Shown: piece after piece, positions 1 through 10,612 of the stretch
How positions within the stretch are numbered: position 1 is the stretch's first letter
How the letters are laid out: the number at the start of each line of letters is the position of its first letter
Assembly (NCBI RefSeq): GCF_001945395.1
Contig: NZ_MSXV01000058.1
Coordinates: 30,224-78,130 of the forward strand
Direction of reading: 5' to 3'
DNA from: Pseudomonas sp. PA15(2017)
GTDB lineage: Bacteria > Pseudomonadota > Gammaproteobacteria > Pseudomonadales > Pseudomonadaceae
DNA length: 47,907 bases
Position numbers and translations under genes: made by a program
The notes under the pieces: generated by a model
The model's input: only the letters and a program-made list of their open reading frames with translations
What the model was told of the DNA's origin: nothing
Databases searched by the model: none

Positions 1-1
1 G

Positions 2-334
2 CTGGGCATCCGCTTCAAACGCGTCATGACAGACAATGGTGCCTGCTACCGCTCTCATTCTTTTCGGCGCTTATGTGCTCGGCTAGGGCTGAAACACATG
101 CGCACTAAACCCTATACACCGCGCACGAACGGCAAAGCCGAACGTTTCATCCAAACGAGCCTACGTGAGTGGGCCTATGCACGCAGCTATGACAGCTCCG
201 AACAACGAGCCAAGCATTTGCCAGCCTGGCTGCACCACTACAACTGGCACAGGCCGCACAGCAGTCTCAACTACAAACCACCAATCAGTCGGGCTCCATT
301 GCCACTGAACAACGTACTGGGTTTACACAACTAG
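2..334 (+). CDS. IS481-like transposase, C-terminal part (cut by window start)
   Basis: The reading frame is open from base 2, so the 5' part lies outside the window; the first in-frame ATG at 26 is internal. The protein carries the end of an rve/DDE integrase core: MTDNGACY supplies the second catalytic Asp, followed by a helix containing GKAERF with the catalytic Glu about 35 residues later. The tail HHYNWHRPHSSLNYKPP is typical of the IS481/IS3-type C-terminus. Such enzymes cut and join the ends of their insertion sequence. I could not recognise the terminal inverted repeat after the stop codon. The element ends just upstream of the lexA promoter, where psrA is found in P. aeruginosa as I recall it, so it may mark a recent insertion or rearrangement. 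The family call is firm; IS481 versus a close DDE relative is less so. Confidence 0.85.
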   Translation: MGIRFKRVMTDNGACYRSHSFRRLCARLGLKHMRTKPYTPRTNGKAERFIQTSLREWAYARSYDSSEQRAKHLPAWLHHYNWHRPHSSLNYKPPISRAPLPLNNVLGLHN

Positions 335-454
335 GCGTCCCTGCCCGTTCCCACAGGTGAAGCAACGATGTCCGCCTCTGCCTTGTAGTTGCTTCTTCAT
401 GCGCATACAAAACTTTGAACGGGCCCCTCTATGGGCGGCACCTTCATCAACCGA

Positions 455-482
455 TTGCCAAGCACGCCGTACTGTATATAAT
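455..482 (+). promoter_or_regulatory. lexA promoter (-35 TTGCCA, -10 TATAAT)
   Basis: TTGCCA at 455-460 and TATAAT at 477-482 are separated by 16 bp, close to the sigma-70 consensus. The -10 hexamer lies inside the first LexA box (472-487), so bound LexA would directly block RNA polymerase. The start codon of lexA is 35 bp downstream. Confidence 0.8.
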
Positions 483-487
483 CCCAG
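472..487 (+). promoter_or_regulatory. LexA box 1 (SOS operator) of lexA
   Basis: CTGTATATAATCCCAG fits the CTG-N10-CAG SOS operator pattern and overlaps the -10 element. It lies 3 bp before a second box. Confidence 0.85.
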
Positions 488-490
488 GCA

Positions 491-506
491 CTGTATAAAA
501 AGCCAG
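491..506 (+). promoter_or_regulatory. LexA box 2 (SOS operator) of lexA
   Basis: CTGTATAAAAAGCCAG is the second CTG-N10-CAG operator, between the promoter and the lexA start codon. Two adjacent boxes are the usual autoregulatory arrangement for lexA in gamma-proteobacteria. Confidence 0.85.
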
Positions 507-516
507 AGCGCCTCAC

Positions 517-1128
517 ATGATCAAGCTGACGCCCCGCCAAGGTGAAATTCTCGCCTTCATCAAGCAGTGCCTGGAAGACAACGGCTACCCGCCGACCCGC
601 GCGGAGATCGCCCAGGCGCTTGGTTTCAAGTCACCGAATGCCGCCGAGGAACACCTCAAGGCCCTGGCGCGCAAGGGCGCCATCGAGATGACCCCAGGCG
701 CTTCCCGCGGAATCCGCATTCCGGGTTTCGAACCCAATCAGGAAGAGGAAGATGGCCTGCCGGTGATCGGCCGGGTCGCCGCCGGCGCACCCATTCTGGC
801 GCAGCAGCATATAGAGGAAGCCTGCCGGATCAACCCGGACTTCTTCCGTCCCAAGGCCGACTACCTGCTGCGCGTGCGGGGCATGAGCATGAAGGATATC
901 GGCATCATCGACGGTGATCTGCTGGCGGTGCATACCACCAGCGAGGCACGCAACGGCCAAGTGGTGGTCGCGCGCATCGACGATGAGGTGACGGTCAAGC
1001 GCTTCAAGCGTGAAGGCAACACCGTGTGGCTGCTGGCGGAAAACCCGGAGTTCGCCCCGATCGAAGTGAATCTGGAAGAGCAGGATCTGGTCATCGAAGG
1101 TTTGAGTGTCGGCGTCATCCGCCGCTAA
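517..1128 (+). CDS. lexA: LexA, SOS repressor and self-cleaving protease
   Basis: Repressor of the SOS regulon; RecA-DNA filaments trigger it to cut itself and release DNA-repair genes. At 203 residues it is of normal length. Residues 1-65 form the winged-helix DNA-binding domain (MIKLTPRQGEILAFI, then TRAEIAQALGF). The self-cleavage site is Ala89-Gly90 in RVAAGAP. The catalytic dyad is Ser124 in RGMSMKD and Lys161 in VTVKRF, as in the S24 peptidase family. The gene is preceded by two LexA boxes, so it represses itself. sulA follows after an 11-bp gap, which implies co-transcription and joint induction by DNA damage. Confidence 0.98.
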   Translation: MIKLTPRQGEILAFIKQCLEDNGYPPTRAEIAQALGFKSPNAAEEHLKALARKGAIEMTPGASRGIRIPGFEPNQEEEDGLPVIGRVAAGAPILAQQHIEEACRINPDFFRPKADYLLRVRGMSMKDIGIIDGDLLAVHTTSEARNGQVVVARIDDEVTVKRFKREGNTVWLLAENPEFAPIEVNLEEQDLVIEGLSVGVIRR

Positions 1129-1139
1129 TTGGAGGCGTC

Positions 1140-1595
1140 ATGCAGTTTCCCCAGTCGTTGAGCCGTAACCAGCTGCCCCTGTTCGATGCCTTTCTGGCAT
1201 CGAGCATCGCAGTCGTCGAGGAACCAACCAGCCACGAAGCCTCCTTTAGCGAGGTGTCGCTGCGTGGTGCCGCGGGGCATTGCCTGACGCTACTGGCGCC
1301 CATGCTGCGGGAACTGAGTGAGAAAGATGACGAGCGCTGGTTGACCCTGATCGCCCCGCCCGCCAGCCTGACCCAGAGCTGGCTGCGCGAGGCAGGCCTG
1401 AACCGCGAGCGCATTCTGCTGCTGCAACCACGCCATAATCAGAGCGCACTGCAACTGGCCCAGGAAGCACTGAAGCTCGGCCGTAGCCATACCGTGGTCA
1501 GTTGGCTGCATCCCCTGCCGCAGCATGCACGCCAGCAACTGGAAACTGCCGCACGTACCGGCAAGGCGCAAAGCCTGAACATCAGCCTGGGCTGA
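1140..1595 (+). CDS. sulA: SulA-type cell division inhibitor
   Basis: SulA is made during the SOS response and blocks division by binding FtsZ monomers, giving time for repair. The start at ATG 1140 follows GGAGG by a few bases and gives 151 residues, a usual length for Pseudomonas SulA. The middle part, with TLIAPPASLTQSWLREAGL and later LGRSHTVVSWLHPL, has the RecA-like fold signature of the family (SulA/ImuA-like). The gene follows lexA at 11 bp and needs no promoter of its own; the lexA-sulA pair is conserved in Pseudomonas. A strong hairpin with T-run follows at 1664. No anomalies seen. Confidence 0.9.
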   Translation: MQFPQSLSRNQLPLFDAFLASSIAVVEEPTSHEASFSEVSLRGAAGHCLTLLAPMLRELSEKDDERWLTLIAPPASLTQSWLREAGLNRERILLLQPRHNQSALQLAQEALKLGRSHTVVSWLHPLPQHARQQLETAARTGKAQSLNISLG

Positions 1596-1663
1596 AGCTG
1601 CAAGCTTGTCCGGCCGTACGGTGATTCGTCAAATGACCTGCCCCATGGGGCAGTGTACCCATG

Positions 1664-1693
1664 AAAAAGCCCCTCACGTTGGAGGGGCTTTTC
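1664..1693. terminator. Bidirectional intrinsic terminator after sulA
   Basis: The stem AAAAAGCCCCTC...GAGGGGCTTTT has A's on the left and T's on the right. It can end lexA-sulA on the plus strand and the convergent small gene on the minus strand. A separate 16-bp perfect palindrome, CTGCCCCATGGGGCAG, lies just before it at 1638-1653. Confidence 0.85.
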
Positions 1694-1735
1694 GCTATTG
1701 CTTGTAGCCGGCAGCTTGTGGGCTGCAGCCTGTAA

Positions 1736-1975
1736 TTAGTGCAAAACGCGCGGCTGCTCGTCTTCTTCGTGCTCGAAATCACCTTCCGCCATTCGGCCGG
1801 CCATCTGCACGCCAACGTTGAGCATCGCCTTGGCGACCTCCACATGCTGGCCCTGCAGGAATGCCTTGGCATCTTCCGAGAAGTCCAGCACCACCAGTGC
1901 TTCCTCATCGTCGGCTCGACGCAGGGCGATACGCCCATCGGGCAGTTCGACGATTTCAAGGAAAGACGTAGGCAT
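1736..1975 (-). CDS. Small conserved acidic protein (PA3009-like)
   Basis: A 79-residue protein beginning MPTSFLEIVELPDGRIALRRADD and ending in an acidic tail (GDFEHEEDEQPRVLH). It has no signal peptide or membrane segment and no catalytic motif I recognise. The start at 1975 is chosen because GGAG stands about 10 nt upstream and because the family-type sequence begins there; a longer frame extends to 2068 but its extra residues look non-coding. In P. aeruginosa a comparable small gene sits between sulA and topA, which supports a real conserved gene. It is probably cytoplasmic; its function is unknown. Confidence 0.8.
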   Translation of the reverse strand: MPTSFLEIVELPDGRIALRRADDEEALVVLDFSEDAKAFLQGQHVEVAKAMLNVGVQMAGRMAEGDFEHEEDEQPRVLH

Positions 1976-2087
1976 GACTCGGGTTCTCCACGAAAGGCCG
2001 ACCAGTGTAACAGCGACCCCGCCCGATCGCTTGGCGAAAAAGCCGCTAATTGCCGAACGGGCGTTCAATCAATGGCAAGCGGCGTGA

Positions 2088-2609
2088 TTACCACTCACTG
2101 AGGCCGACACGAAAACGCTGGGCCAGCGCCTTGAGCTCCTGCCGCCAGCTCTCCAGGGTTGCACGCTCGAGCAACGGCGGCTCGTCGCCCACGCTTACCG
2201 CCTCGATCAACGTCGAAGCGCTGGGATCGCCCTTCGGCTCGCGCGACGGACGCGGCGGTTTGAACAGCTCGGCGTGGGCGGCCAGAAGCTGCCCCAGCCA
2301 GGTCTGCCGGTTCTCGGCCAACTCGACCAGTTCAGCCAGCTCCGGGCTCGGCGCCCCATCGAGACTCTGACGATCGAGCAGCACCTCGGCTCGGGCCGCG
2401 CTGCTGTTGGGCAGGCGGTAGAAACCGGCGATTTCATGGCACAGCCCGAGCAACGCGCCGTACAGGTGGAACAGCGTAGCCTCGCGCTCGGCCTGTACCA
2501 GCGCCTGGGCATTCATCGCCCGCCCTTCCTCGGCCTTGCGCCAGGACTCCAGGGAGAGCCCGGCGTAGAAGATCTTCTGGTTGGTGCGGGTATACAGTTC
2601 GCCAGCCAT
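2088..2609 (-). CDS. Conserved protein of unknown function (DUF6586/PA3010-like)
   Basis: A 173-residue, mostly alpha-helical cytoplasmic protein starting MAGELYTRTNQKIFYAGLSL. AGGAG stands six bases before the ATG, which decides this start over an upstream one. It is rich in Leu, Ala and Glu (ALVQAEREATLFHLYGALLG) with a proline-rich break near residue 117. No catalytic motifs are visible. It follows topA in the same direction with a 45-bp gap and is probably co-transcribed with it. The name comes from gene order and my memory of the family, not a search. Confidence 0.8.
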   Translation of the reverse strand: MAGELYTRTNQKIFYAGLSLESWRKAEEGRAMNAQALVQAEREATLFHLYGALLGLCHEIAGFYRLPNSSAARAEVLLDRQSLDGAPSPELAELVELAENRQTWLGQLLAAHAELFKPPRPSREPKGDPSASTLIEAVSVGDEPPLLERATLESWRQELKALAQRFRVGLSEW

Positions 2610-2654
2610 TTGCACTCCTTCAGGTGCGCCCATCGAGCGCGCACCAGACACGGA

Positions 2655-5261
2655 TTAACGCTTGTCTTCGACCTTCCATTTGCCGCCGTCGAAGAACGCC
2701 TTCCAACCGGTGGGTTTGCCGTCCACTTCGGTCTGCACGTACTGCTCCTTGGTCTTGCGGCTGTAGCGGATGACCGCTGCACGGCCTTCCGGGTCCTTGG
2801 CCGGCGCGTCGATCAGGAAGTGGTACTTCGGATCGATCTCGTCCTTGTGCGGAATCAGTTCCAGCACCAGCGGTGCGCGGGTTTCGCGATTCTTCGGGAA
2901 CTGGCTGGCGGCCAGGAACAGCCCCGAGGCGCCGTCGCGCAACACGTAAGTGTCGTCGACCTTCTCGCACTTGAGCTCCGGCATCTTCACCGCATCCATC
3001 TTGGGTGGCGCAGGCTCGCCGTTGCGCAGCAATTTACGGGTGTTCTTGCACTCGCTGTTGGTACAGCCGAAGAACTTGCCGAAGCGGCCGGTCTTGAGCT
3101 GCATCTGGCTGCCGCACTTGTCGCATTCCAGGCTCGGGCCTTCGTAGCCCTTGATGCGGAACTGGCCCTGCTCGATTTCATAGCCCGCGCAATCCGGGTT
3201 ATTGCCGCAGATATGCAGTTTGCGGGTCTCATCCAGCAGATAGGCGTCCATGGCGGTGGCGCAGATCGGGCAGCGATGCTTGCCAAGCAGCACGCGTGAC
3301 TCCGACTCGCCCTCGTCGTCAGCGGCGATCTCGTCGCCCGGCACCAAGTTGATGGTGGCTTTGCAACGCTCTTTCGGCGGCAGAGCGTAGCCCGAGCAAC
3401 CGAGGAACACCCCGGTGGACGCGGTGCGGATCATCATCGGCCGGCCACATTCGCGGCACGGGATGTCGGTCAGCGTCGGCGTGTTGGCACGCATGCCGCT
3501 GTCGCCGTCGGCGGCCACCTCGAGCTTCTTCTTGAAGTCACCGTAGAACTCGTCGAGCAGGTGCTTCCACTCGCGCTCGCCCTGGGCGACGTCATCAAGG
3601 TTTTCTTCCATGCCGGCGGTGAAGCCGTAGTCCATCAGGTCGGAAAAGCTCTCGCTGAGGCGTTCGGTGACGATGTCGCCCATCTTCTCGGAATAGAAGC
3701 GGCGATTGTGCAGGGCCACATAGCCGCGGTCCTGGATGGTGGAAATGATCGCCGCGTAGGTCGACGGGCGGCCGATGCCACGCTTTTCCATTTCCTTGAC
3801 CAGGCTGGCCTCCGAATAGCGCGCCGGCGGCTTGGTGAAGTGCTGGCTGGGGTCGAGCTTGATCAGCTTGAGCGACTCGCTTTCCTTCATTTCCGGCAGC
3901 ACGGCGTCGTCGCCTGGCTTGCTCATCTGCGGCTGGGCACGGGTGTAACCGTCGAACTTGAGGATACGGCCCTTGGCACGCAGTTCGAATTGCGCCGCGG
4001 TGACGGTCACGGTGGTCGACAGGTACTCGGCCGGCGGCATCTGGCAGGCCACGAACTGGCGCCAGATCAGCTCGTACAGGCGCTCGGCATCGCGCTCCAT
4101 GCCGGACAACTGGGTCGGCCGCAGGTTGACGTCCGAAGGTCGGATCGCTTCGTGCGCCTCCTGGGCGCCTTCCTTGCTGGAGTAGAAGTTGGGCTTCTCC
4201 GGCAGGTATTTCTTGCCGTACTCGCTGTCGATGAAGCCGCGCACCATCTCGATGGCGTCGGCCGACAAGTTGGTCGAATCGGTACGCATATAGGTGATGT
4301 AGCCGGCCTCGTAAAGACGCTGAGCCATCATCATGGTTTTCTTCACCCCGAAGCCCAGGCGCGTGCTCGCCGCCTGCTGCAAGGTGGACGTGATGAACGG
4401 TGCCGACGGTTTGCTGCTGGTCGGCTTGTCCTCGCGCTTGGCGATGCTGTAGCTCGACGCTTTGAGGGTCGCCAGCGCGGCCATGGCCTGGGTTTCGTTC
4501 AGCGGCTTGAAGGCGGCGCCGTTCTCACGAACCACTTCGAAACGTACCTGGGCGTCCTTGGCGGTCCCCAGATCGGCGTGCACTTCCCAGTATTCTTCGG
4601 GTACGAAGGCGCGGATTTCCTTCTCGCGCTCGACCACCAGCTTCACCGCAACCGACTGCACGCGGCCGGCCGACAGGCCACGGGCGATCTTCGCCCACAG
4701 CAGCGGCGAGACCATGTAGCCGACCACGCGGTCCAGGAAGCGGCGCGCCTGCTGAGCGTTCACACGGTTGATATCCAGCTCGCCGGGGGCGGAAAACGCC
4801 TCCTGGATGGCCTTCTTGGTGATTTCGTTGAACACCACGCGCTTGTAGCGGCTGTCATCGCCACCGATGGATTCGCGCAGGTGCCAGGCGATGGCCTCCC
4901 CCTCTCTATCCAAGTCGGTCGCGAGATAGATGGTGTCGGCTTCCTTGGCCAGACGGCGCAGTTCGTCGACCACCTTCTCCTTGCCGGGCAGGATTTCGTA
5001 CTTGGCTTTCCAGCCGTGCTCCGGGTCGACGCCCATGCGCGCGAACAGCTGGCGCTTGGCCTTTTCCTTCGGCGACAGTGCCGGCGCTTCGCCTGCTGCT
5101 GCCTTGCCACGCTTGGCAGGTTCCTTGGTAGCCGCCCCGCCGCTGGTGGGCAGGTCGCGGATATGGCCGATGCTCGACTTCACCACGTACTGGCTGCCCA
5201 GGTACTTGTTGATTGTCTTGGCCTTGGCCGGGGATTCCACGATGACCAGCGATTTACCCAT
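2655..5261 (-). CDS. topA: DNA topoisomerase I (type IA)
   Basis: Relaxes negatively supercoiled DNA by cutting one strand through a covalent tyrosine link. Its 868 residues match Pseudomonas TopA. The TOPRIM domain starts at MGKSLVIVESPAKAKTI and holds the acidic set in ATDLDREGEA (Asp116, Asp118, Glu120). The active tyrosine is Tyr324 in YITYMRTDSTNL. The C-terminal third has Cys4-type zinc ribbons (CRECGRPMM, CPICATAMD, CDKCGSQMQ...CTNSECK) followed by a further C-terminal extension typical of pseudomonads. An insert rich in Lys and Ala at 43-70 follows the first beta strand. A good promoter on this strand lies about 210 bp upstream. Nothing is missing. Confidence 0.98.
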   Translation of the reverse strand: MGKSLVIVESPAKAKTINKYLGSQYVVKSSIGHIRDLPTSGGAATKEPAKRGKAAAGEAPALSPKEKAKRQLFARMGVDPEHGWKAKYEILPGKEKVVDELRRLAKEADTIYLATDLDREGEAIAWHLRESIGGDDSRYKRVVFNEITKKAIQEAFSAPGELDINRVNAQQARRFLDRVVGYMVSPLLWAKIARGLSAGRVQSVAVKLVVEREKEIRAFVPEEYWEVHADLGTAKDAQVRFEVVRENGAAFKPLNETQAMAALATLKASSYSIAKREDKPTSSKPSAPFITSTLQQAASTRLGFGVKKTMMMAQRLYEAGYITYMRTDSTNLSADAIEMVRGFIDSEYGKKYLPEKPNFYSSKEGAQEAHEAIRPSDVNLRPTQLSGMERDAERLYELIWRQFVACQMPPAEYLSTTVTVTAAQFELRAKGRILKFDGYTRAQPQMSKPGDDAVLPEMKESESLKLIKLDPSQHFTKPPARYSEASLVKEMEKRGIGRPSTYAAIISTIQDRGYVALHNRRFYSEKMGDIVTERLSESFSDLMDYGFTAGMEENLDDVAQGEREWKHLLDEFYGDFKKKLEVAADGDSGMRANTPTLTDIPCRECGRPMMIRTASTGVFLGCSGYALPPKERCKATINLVPGDEIAADDEGESESRVLLGKHRCPICATAMDAYLLDETRKLHICGNNPDCAGYEIEQGQFRIKGYEGPSLECDKCGSQMQLKTGRFGKFFGCTNSECKNTRKLLRNGEPAPPKMDAVKMPELKCEKVDDTYVLRDGASGLFLAASQFPKNRETRAPLVLELIPHKDEIDPKYHFLIDAPAKDPEGRAAVIRYSRKTKEQYVQTEVDGKPTGWKAFFDGGKWKVEDKR

Positions 5262-5470
5262 GGATTGGAAAATTCCTGAAATTCGGTAGGTGAAGGCGAC
5301 GGACGCCTGGAAACACTGTTGGGCGTATCGGGTCGACGCTAACCACGTCGACGATGAAGGCGCCCGCTCGATGAAGCGAACGCAAAAAGCGTGGTGCTGC
5401 CGCAGGTTCCGGACCGATATCGCGCTTTTGCACGATCCCGACTGCCCTGCGATCAGCTTTGGCCCCGCTA

Positions 5471-5498
5471 TATATAGTGGCGGTCAAGGCGAGGTCAA
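5471..5498 (-). promoter_or_regulatory. Candidate promoter for topA
   Basis: Read on the minus strand, TTGACC (5498-5493) and TATATA (5476-5471) are spaced by 16 bp, close to the sigma-70 consensus. It lies about 210 bp before topA. The long leader has no gene that I can support. The sequence GGTCAAGG occurs twice here (5482 and 5493), so the -35 choice is made on spacing. Confidence 0.6.
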
Positions 5499-5522
5499 GG
5501 GCGACCGCGTCCTGATGTGCCC

Positions 5523-5762
5523 TCAGGGGCGGGACAGAACGCTCGCCTCGGCCTCGACGAAAGCAAAGCGTGGAACCCGCTTGCCGTCCAGTTCGACCTC
5601 ACCGGCGAACATCGCCAGCGGTCTTACCCAGAGCCCGAACTCGCCGTACAACGCCTGATAGACGACGACCTGCTCTTCGGTCTCCGAATGCCTGGCGACG
5701 CCCAGCACGCGGTACTCGGGACCTTTGTAATGACGGTAGAGACCGGTTTGCAGCGACATCAT
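5523..5762 (-). CDS. DUF1653 family protein
   Basis: A 79-residue protein matching the DUF1653 pattern: GLYRHYKGPEYRVLGVARHSETEEQVVVYQALYGE with a final FVEAE-type strand. The family has a small beta-barrel fold and unknown function. AGGAAAT stands before two consecutive ATGs (5762 and 5759), and either could be used. It is cytoplasmic, with no signal or membrane segment. It lies between fadA and topA on the same strand, as in P. aeruginosa (PA3012 as I recall). The topA promoter candidate overlaps the region just after its stop codon, so topA is transcribed independently. Confidence 0.88.
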   Translation of the reverse strand: MMSLQTGLYRHYKGPEYRVLGVARHSETEEQVVVYQALYGEFGLWVRPLAMFAGEVELDGKRVPRFAFVEAEASVLSRP

Positions 5763-5859
5763 TCAATTTCCTGGAAATATTTTTCGTCTGATAGAAAGGG
5801 TCGACCGTGATTTTCACCCTGGGCCGCGCCCATTGGCCGCCATGCATTGGCGCATCGCC

Positions 5860-5890
5860 AAAAAACAAAAACCGGGGCAGAAGCCCCGGT
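5860..5890 (-). terminator. Intrinsic terminator of the fadBA operon
   Basis: On the minus strand an 8-bp GC stem, ACCGGGGC-TTCT-GCCCCGGT, is followed by TTTTTGTTTTT. It lies about 75 bp after the fadA stop codon. Confidence 0.88.
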
Positions 5891-5965
5891 CGTGCAACCC
5901 CTACAGCGGATCTTGCCAAGGCCCGCTGCGCGAAATGCGTTCGGCGCAGCAGCCCTGGCGAACCC

Positions 5966-7141
5966 TCAGATGCGCTCGAACACCGTGGTGATGCCCTGGC
6001 CCAGGCCAACGCACATGGTCGCCACGCCAAAGGTGCCGTTGTTCTGCTTCATCACGTTCAGCAGGGTACCGGAGATACGCGCTCCGGAACAACCGAACGG
6101 GTGACCCAGGGCAATGGCGCCGCCATGCAGGTTGACCTTCTCTTCCATCTTGTCGAGCAGCTTGAGGTCCTTGAGCACAGGCAGTGCCTGGGCCGCGAAG
6201 GCTTCGTTGAGCTCGACGAAATCGATGTCGTCGATGGTCAGGCCGGCGCGCTTGAGCGCCTTCTGGGTAGATGGCACCGGGCCGTAGCCCATGATCGCCG
6301 GGTCGACACCGGCCACGGCCATGGCGCGCACTACGGCCATTGGCTGGATACCCAGATCCTGAGCGCGCTGGGCGCTCATGACGATCATGCAGGAAGCGCC
6401 ATCGGTGATCTGCGAGGAGGTACCCGCGGTCACGGTGCCGCCCTTGGGGTTGAACGCTGGCTTGAGGTTGGCCAGGCTTTCCAGGGTGGTTTCCGGGCGA
6501 ATGGTTTCGTCGTAGTCGAAAACCTTCAGGAAGCCGTTCTCGTCATAGCCCTGCATCGGGATGATCTCGTCCTTGAACTTGCCTTCCACCGTGGCCTTGT
6601 GGGCCAGCTGGTGCGAACGCACGCCGAACTTGTCCTGGGCCTCGCGGCTGATGTTGTGCATCTTGCCCAGCATCTCGGCGGTCAGGCCCATCATGCCGGA
6701 CGCCTTGGCGGCGTACAGCGACAGGTGCGGGTTCGGGTCGACGCCGTGCATCATGCCAACGTGGCCCATGTGCTCGACGCCGCCGACCACGAATACATCG
6801 CCGTTGCCGGTCTGGATCGCCTGCACGGCGGTGTGCAGCGCACTCATCGACGAGCCGCACAGGCGGCTGACGGTCTGCCCGGCGCTGGTGTGCGGGATCT
6901 GGGTCATCAGCGACGCCATGCGCGCGATGTTCCAGCCCTGCTCCAGGGTCTGGTTGACGCAACCCCAGATGACGTCCTCGACTTCCTTGGGATCGACCTT
7001 GCCGTTGCGCTCCAGCAGCTTGCTGATCAGCTGCGCCGACATCGTTTCGGCACGGGTGTTACGGTGCATGCCGCCCTTGGAACGACCCATCGGGGTCCGG
7101 CCGAAGTCGACGATGACTGCATCTCTTGGATTCAGGCTCAT
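5966..7141 (-). CDS. fadA: 3-ketoacyl-CoA thiolase (beta subunit of the fatty-acid oxidation complex)
   Basis: Catalyses the last step of beta-oxidation: thiolytic cleavage of 3-ketoacyl-CoA to acetyl-CoA and a shortened acyl-CoA. It has 391 residues, the normal length. The nucleophile is Cys95 in SRLCGSSMSAL. The second half carries the thiolase signature with His347 in ALGHPFGCSGAR and the acid-base Cys377 in CVGLGQG. It lies 30 bp after fadB in the same direction; FadA and FadB form an alpha2-beta2 complex in the cytoplasm. The operon ends at the hairpin near 5875. The gene is called foaB in older P. aeruginosa annotation. Confidence 0.97.
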   Translation of the reverse strand: MSLNPRDAVIVDFGRTPMGRSKGGMHRNTRAETMSAQLISKLLERNGKVDPKEVEDVIWGCVNQTLEQGWNIARMASLMTQIPHTSAGQTVSRLCGSSMSALHTAVQAIQTGNGDVFVVGGVEHMGHVGMMHGVDPNPHLSLYAAKASGMMGLTAEMLGKMHNISREAQDKFGVRSHQLAHKATVEGKFKDEIIPMQGYDENGFLKVFDYDETIRPETTLESLANLKPAFNPKGGTVTAGTSSQITDGASCMIVMSAQRAQDLGIQPMAVVRAMAVAGVDPAIMGYGPVPSTQKALKRAGLTIDDIDFVELNEAFAAQALPVLKDLKLLDKMEEKVNLHGGAIALGHPFGCSGARISGTLLNVMKQNNGTFGVATMCVGLGQGITTVFERI

Positions 7142-7171
7142 AAATTCACTCTCGCTCCAATCGTTGCGCGA

Positions 7172-9319
<2,148 letters not shown>

Positions 9320-9751
9320 CAACTGATCTCCACGCTAAGGGAATCTGAACAGTACACACCGGAGCCAACCGGCCAACTCACGCTACGGACAACGTAGACG
9401 AAAATGGGCTACCCACCGATGCGATAGTCGGACTGGATTGGGCACTGCCAAGCAGGCAAACGCTCAATTCATACGCCCGTTTGATTTGGGTGAACACACC
9501 TTCTCGGAAAAGCCTGCGATTGTCAATTAGCGTTATGTAGCCGAATGAAGTCGGCACTACGCAGACCATACAGTCACTTTCGGCCTGGGCGAAAAGCCGA
9601 TCACCGGTGTCGATAACCCATCATTCGGGCGGCGCAGCCAACCCCTTTCCAGGCGCTAGCCAAAACGTCCGACCGCGGGTAGAGTCGCGCCCATTCGGCT
9701 GCCACCGAATACAAAAACAACAAGAACGAGCAATAACCCCGAGGTGCCAGC
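9320..9751. other. Intergenic region between divergent fadB and the periplasmic protein gene
   Basis: About 430 bp without a gene I can support. It must hold the promoters for fadB (minus) and for the gene at 9752 (plus). A pair of half-sites CAAACG...CGTTTG at 9457-9483 is 15 bp apart, too far to be a confident PsrA-type operator. A 63-residue open frame on the minus strand (9378-9569) lacks a convincing start or codon bias and is not called. Confidence 0.5.
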
Positions 9752-10573
9752 ATGCCAGCCCACTTGCGTGCCTTCTCTCTGCGTACCCTTCTGCTGACCG
9801 CCCTGCTGCTATCGAGCGCCGCCGGGCACGCCAACACCACCGGCTACTTCCAGCATCTGCAGACCTTCCATCTCGCCCCCCAGAAAAGCCTGGGCGACTT
9901 CTACATGTACAACGCCATGGAAGGCGATCAGCGTTACGCGCGAATGATCGACGCTTCACGTCAACAGGCGCGCGACGGGTTGAACAAGCTGGCGAACCTG
10001 GCCGACGTCGGCGCCGCACGCCTGCAGACGCAACTGCAGCAGCAATGGCAGCTGTACGACGGAGAGCTGACGACCCTGATGGCCGCACTGCAGAAACAGG
10101 GCTACACGGACCTGCAGCCGGTCGCGGACCTGGCCGCACGCAACCGCCAGCTCCTGACCACCGCCCAGGCGCTTTACGACGCGCTGCAACGGATGGATGA
10201 CAGCGCCATCAGCGCGCAGATGGCGGCTACACGCGAGCTCAGCGTGCTCATGCAAAGCATTGCGGTGAACTACGCCGCGCGTAGCGCCTCGGTGGGGGCG
10301 AGTTTTTCGGGGGACAGCAGCGAACGCCCCATCGAGGAGCTGGTGGCCGACTTTTCCGCGCGCCTGACCGCACTGCGCAAGCAACCGGGCAACAGCGTGG
10401 CGATCAATACCACGCTCGACGGCGTGGCGACCAAATGGCGCTACATCGAAGGCTCGCTGCGCAACTACAATGAAAAGAGCGTGCCGTTTCTGGTCAACAA
10501 GTACTCCGACAGCATCATCCGCAGCCTGACGGATGTCGACGCGATCTACGCGAAGTCAGGCAGCCCGTCGTGA
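9752..10573 (+). CDS. Predicted periplasmic protein (PA3015-like)
   Basis: A 273-residue protein with a clear signal peptide: MPAHLRAFSLRTLLLTALLLSSAAGHA, cleaved probably after GHA near residue 27. The mature part is mostly long amphipathic helices (DASRQQARDGLNKLANLADVGAARLQTQLQQQWQLYDGEL), resembling the helical sensor regions of PilJ-type chemoreceptors. There is no membrane anchor or enzyme motif after the signal, so it is probably soluble in the periplasm. GAGG lies ten bases before the ATG. Function is unknown; the helical-bundle comparison is inference only. It converges with the next gene, and a GC-rich hairpin separates the two. Confidence 0.85.
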   Translation: MPAHLRAFSLRTLLLTALLLSSAAGHANTTGYFQHLQTFHLAPQKSLGDFYMYNAMEGDQRYARMIDASRQQARDGLNKLANLADVGAARLQTQLQQQWQLYDGELTTLMAALQKQGYTDLQPVADLAARNRQLLTTAQALYDALQRMDDSAISAQMAATRELSVLMQSIAVNYAARSASVGASFSGDSSERPIEELVADFSARLTALRKQPGNSVAINTTLDGVATKWRYIEGSLRNYNEKSVPFLVNKYSDSIIRSLTDVDAIYAKSGSPS

Positions 10574-10589
10574 TCCGTTGCCATGAACC

Positions 10590-10612
10590 GGCCCGCGACT
10601 CAGGCGCGGGCC
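10590..10612. terminator. GC-rich hairpin between convergent genes
   Basis: GGCCCGCG and CGCGGGCC form an 8-bp stem with a 7-nt loop. It follows the stop at 10573 and overlaps the last codons of the minus-strand gene. No T-run follows on either side, so termination is likely but not certain. Confidence 0.5.

Noticed and set aside
335..454. Terminal inverted repeat of the IS481-like element
   Set aside because: No partner end is in the window and no recognisable terminal sequence follows the transposase stop.
357..545. 62-codon frame overlapping the lexA promoter
   Set aside because: It runs through the LexA boxes and the lexA start and has no family or ribosome site.
9457..9483. CAAACG...CGTTTG as a PsrA operator for fadBA
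   Set aside because: The half-sites are 15 bp apart, wider than the known PsrA spacing as I recall it.
9378..9569. A 63-codon frame in the fadB upstream gap
   Set aside because: No ribosome site, no family and poor codon use.
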